64,000 bases of DNA, from NCBI RefSeq assembly GCF_905475395.1, contig NC_058339.1:22514001-22578000 (forward strand). The letters run 5' to 3'. Position numbers and translations under genes: made by a program. This DNA is from Chrysoperla carnea (Eukaryota > Arthropoda > Insecta > Neuroptera > Chrysopidae). Below, in pieces: positions 60,753 through 64,000 of this stretch (position 1 is the first letter of the stretch; the number at the start of each line of letters is the position of its first letter). The notes under the pieces are model-generated. The model saw only the letters and a program-made list of their open reading frames with translations, ran no database searches and had not been told where the DNA came from.

Positions 60753-63700
60753 TAACAAAGCTATTCTATGAAAGCTATACTTAGAAGAAATGATGAAATC
60801 GAGAGCGGTTTAAAAGTGTCTTGGAAATTTCTGAGAGATAAGAAAATGATGTTTTCCCTGCAATTATTTTGTAAACACTATGTTTCTTAAAGCTACTCCA
60901 CATATCACGAACATATCCCTATATAAAAGTGTCATATACACTCAAAAATTAGGAAATGCATCTAAACCTCGGGTCTTAAGTGTAAGAATTCCCTAAGTAT
61001 CATTTAATACTTTCGATTGTTATATGAGCAATTGTTGATAATTAAATGGACTTATGTATCCGATAAAAAAATTCAGTGTCTCTTTTCCACTTATTACGCT
61101 GATTAAGCACTCCTAATAATCCTTTACAAGTAAAAATTTCCAATTGTGTAGTCTTAAGCACTTGCTTAATGAAATGCTACAGTATGTTCAAAATTGGTTA
61201 ATGGAAATAATACTTAATTAAAATATTGTGTTGTTTTTATCAATAATTTTTTTGTGAGTTTTTAGAATAAACTACATAGGTTAATGCTAGGAAATGAGAG
61301 AATATATTTTATATTCTGGCTTTATATTCAGTTGGTTTCCATTAATACAGCTTTTTTTTGCTTATTTTCCTTTTTGAATTCCTAGAATTCTACTCAAAAA
61401 TATTTCACATAAATAAAAACAATTTTATTGATTATTTTATGATAAAAATAAATTCAGAATAAGTTACTAAGAATCATAAATATAAAAATGAGCAAAATAT
61501 TATTAATTTACATCGAAATGAACTTCATAGCAATGGAAAGGTGATTACGATGCTGTTAAGTTTTTGTATTTAAATAAAATATGAGAAACTTTTTCGAATT
61601 TGATTACGAATTTAGTGGCCAAAGACACATGTCATTCACTTATCGAAAATGAGACAGACACTAGCTAAATATATTCTTGACGTAGTGGCACGTTGAAATT
61701 TTTTTGAAGCAAGTCAATATTTTCTTAGTCCAAAAAATTCTTAAGCACTTAAATACTACTTTTCTTGATTTACTTAGGTATTGGAATCGTTTACTCAAGA
61801 AACTGATTATAAGAACAGAACTGGTTAACAGTCAAATAATCGTGTTTACTTTAATCTAGTAATTTTTTTTCACTGTGCAGGCTAAGCTTTTTAATTAATC
61901 ATTAACGTTCTCACTTTAGTCAGGAAAATCGTCATGTTATATCCTGACGATTCTTTTCTTTGAGGCATGCCGGCTATTTGGAACCGTTGGGAAAAAGCAT
62001 GGCATGGTGATTTTCATTACAAACGAAAATAATAAAGTGTAAAATTTAGCGCATCTTGTATAATTTAGTACATGTTACATATATTTCTATGCTAGGCGGA
62101 AATGGAAATAGGTACAGGATGTTATATATTTTATTAAAGTTGAATAATAAAATACACATAGACGAAAGAGGGTGTTCGTAATGCATCTTTTTCTTTATTA
62201 TATGTCAAGAAATAAATTATTTCTGTATTTTCTTAAAATTAAAATAAATCTTTTAAAAATTCATGTTCGACTAAATGAATAACAAACAGCACTGCGCTTA
62301 ACATTATATCTTAAACTTTATCTACTTTTAAACATAGAAACTTGAACGAAGCCAACATTAAAGTTCAAAATATGAAATAGAAAATACCAAGGAACTAGAG
62401 TAGCAAATCTGAGAGAGTTAAAGTACAAATATAAAGCAACTTTGACTAAGACTTGGGCATGTATTGGTTTTCCAAGCCATGCCAACAACATGACAGCTAA
62501 ACATGACCAAGGTTGATCACGTTTAGCTTATAAATCGGGCCGTAGTTTTCCAGCATTCGCCCAGGTCTTATCCAACTCTAAATTTATCCTTGATTTATCA
62601 GGATAATTTGTATATTATTAAAAATATTGATTAATAATGGAATAATTTTAATTAATAAGTTGTTTTAATTTCAGATCATGGCATAAATGAAGTTATAAGT
62701 TGAATTAGTAAGTTATCTTACAATAATTGCATTTTCTTATAATATTGATGTTGTGATGGCCCAATAAACTAATTTAATTTACATTTGATGTAAGCTATAA
62801 CATGCAATTTTAATTGGCATATGTAAAAGCTTATTAGTATGCTAACTAGATTGAATCGATAGAATTTCAAGAGACAAGATTCAAAACTATGGCGAATACG
62901 TATCAGTTAAAGTAAAACATTTGCATAATTGTTGTGCATATATATATATGCATAATACATGCATGAGCTGTTGCGACTGCGAAAATAAACATATGTTTAC
63001 AAGCATTTTGACGAGAGTAAAATAGATCGTTATCTATTATATACCCATCTGCATTTGCATTTTTTACTTTTATTTATATTTTAAATGTTAGAAAATCATA
63101 GGCATCCAACTTAATATGTAAATAAATAGCTGCAGGTTTACTTGCATTTAAAATAACAACTATCGCAATGTGTACGTATTCGCATCTATTTTGTTTTTAA
63201 AATAAGTTATATCGGTGTGTGGCTCAAAGAATGTAGCCTACAACATTTCAAAAGAATCCATTTTCTTATTATACTCTATTTTGGAACGCTGGTCTAAGAC
63301 AGTATCTACGACAGAATGTCTTCATTCAAGCAGGGTAGTAGTATTGCGTGCTTTCTATGCGACAAATAGCTAATTACCATCAATTACTGCACCAAATTAC
63401 TAGGGTAGTAATTACTTCAATGATAAATAACGCTGCACGGGAAATCTTCTAGAAACAGGGAAGTAATCTTGCAAAGCACGGAGTTAACGCAGCCGGATTT
63501 TTAATTTTTTAATTATTTATTTTTATATTATTCTCAGTTGATTGTCTGATGAGTTTTTTAATGCTAGATTTTTATCTTAATTGATAAGCTCTAGCTATTG
63601 TATTTTTGACTGTATATGCGTTCTTGTCTTGATACTTTTTAACACATTGCAATAATAATAATAAAAACTGGAACTGGAACGTTTGGTAACTGAAACGAAA

Positions 63701-64000
63701 TAAATAAAAAAGCAAAACAATTATAGAAAAAGGAAGTTGGAATATGATATTAATGAAAATTAATCGAATTTAATCAAATATACATTCAATAAAAATTATT
63801 TTATTATAAACTTATATAAAAAGAATACTTCTGAATGGTATGGAAAGTTCTGCTTTTTGTTACATAGAAATGCTTTTGTTGATTTCAAGCTAAAAACGTT
63901 AATTTAATCATTCTCTTTTATTTAACAATTTAATCCAGCCTTGTGATATAAAAAACATCCCCATCTCAGATAGCTAATATAGCAAGCTATAAAAGAACAA
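60753..64000. other. Gene-free right end of the window
   Basis: No exon, RNA gene or known repeat copy is supported. A somewhat GC-richer patch at 63300-63490 has half-matching phrases (GTAGTATTGCGTGCTTTC and its near inverse) and could be an old small inverted-repeat element. Confidence 0.4.

Overview
This window is AT-rich, intron-containing, repeat-filled nuclear DNA from an animal, most probably an insect. The evidence is two intact genes of the insect Tret1-like (facilitated trehalose/sugar transporter) type with spliceosomal introns, polypyrimidine-AG acceptors and AATAAA signals; a C-type lectin relic; and many dispersed non-coding repeats. I cannot assign the order or species. There is no bacterial-type operon, CRISPR array, rRNA gene or credible tRNA gene.

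Layout. 0-19 kb holds no intact gene. It has a decayed C-type lectin exon (about 0.5-0.8 kb), a 30-bp minisatellite with a doubling higher-order structure (5.3-6.4 kb), a 942-bp near-perfect foldback (6.9-7.9 kb) and several dispersed repeats. The core is 19.1-26.7 kb: two convergent sugar-transporter paralogues, one on + (two exons, 19152-21874) and one on - (two exons, 26713-23415). Both have a phase-1 intron at the same codon of transmembrane helix 1. From 27 to 64 kb there is again no intact gene. That part has relics of an SLC17-like transporter (29.2-29.6 kb) and of a Ty3/gypsy-type protease (31.0-31.4 kb), MITE-like inverted-repeat elements (37.5, 45.9 and 51.3 kb), a second foldback of 1.6 kb inserted in an older repeat (54.0-55.6 kb), a 305-bp tandem array (55.6-56.4 kb), and copies of at least six dispersed repeat families.

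How the genes relate. The two transporters look like an old inverted duplication. Both keep the major facilitator superfamily (MFS) sugar-porter scaffold. The + copy is shorter at its N-terminus and has lost more of the canonical sugar-site signatures, so it may have a changed substrate or role. I see no previously undescribed multi-gene system. The most unusual structures are the hierarchical minisatellite, the two foldbacks and a dispersed repeat copy whose middle is inverted relative to its ends.
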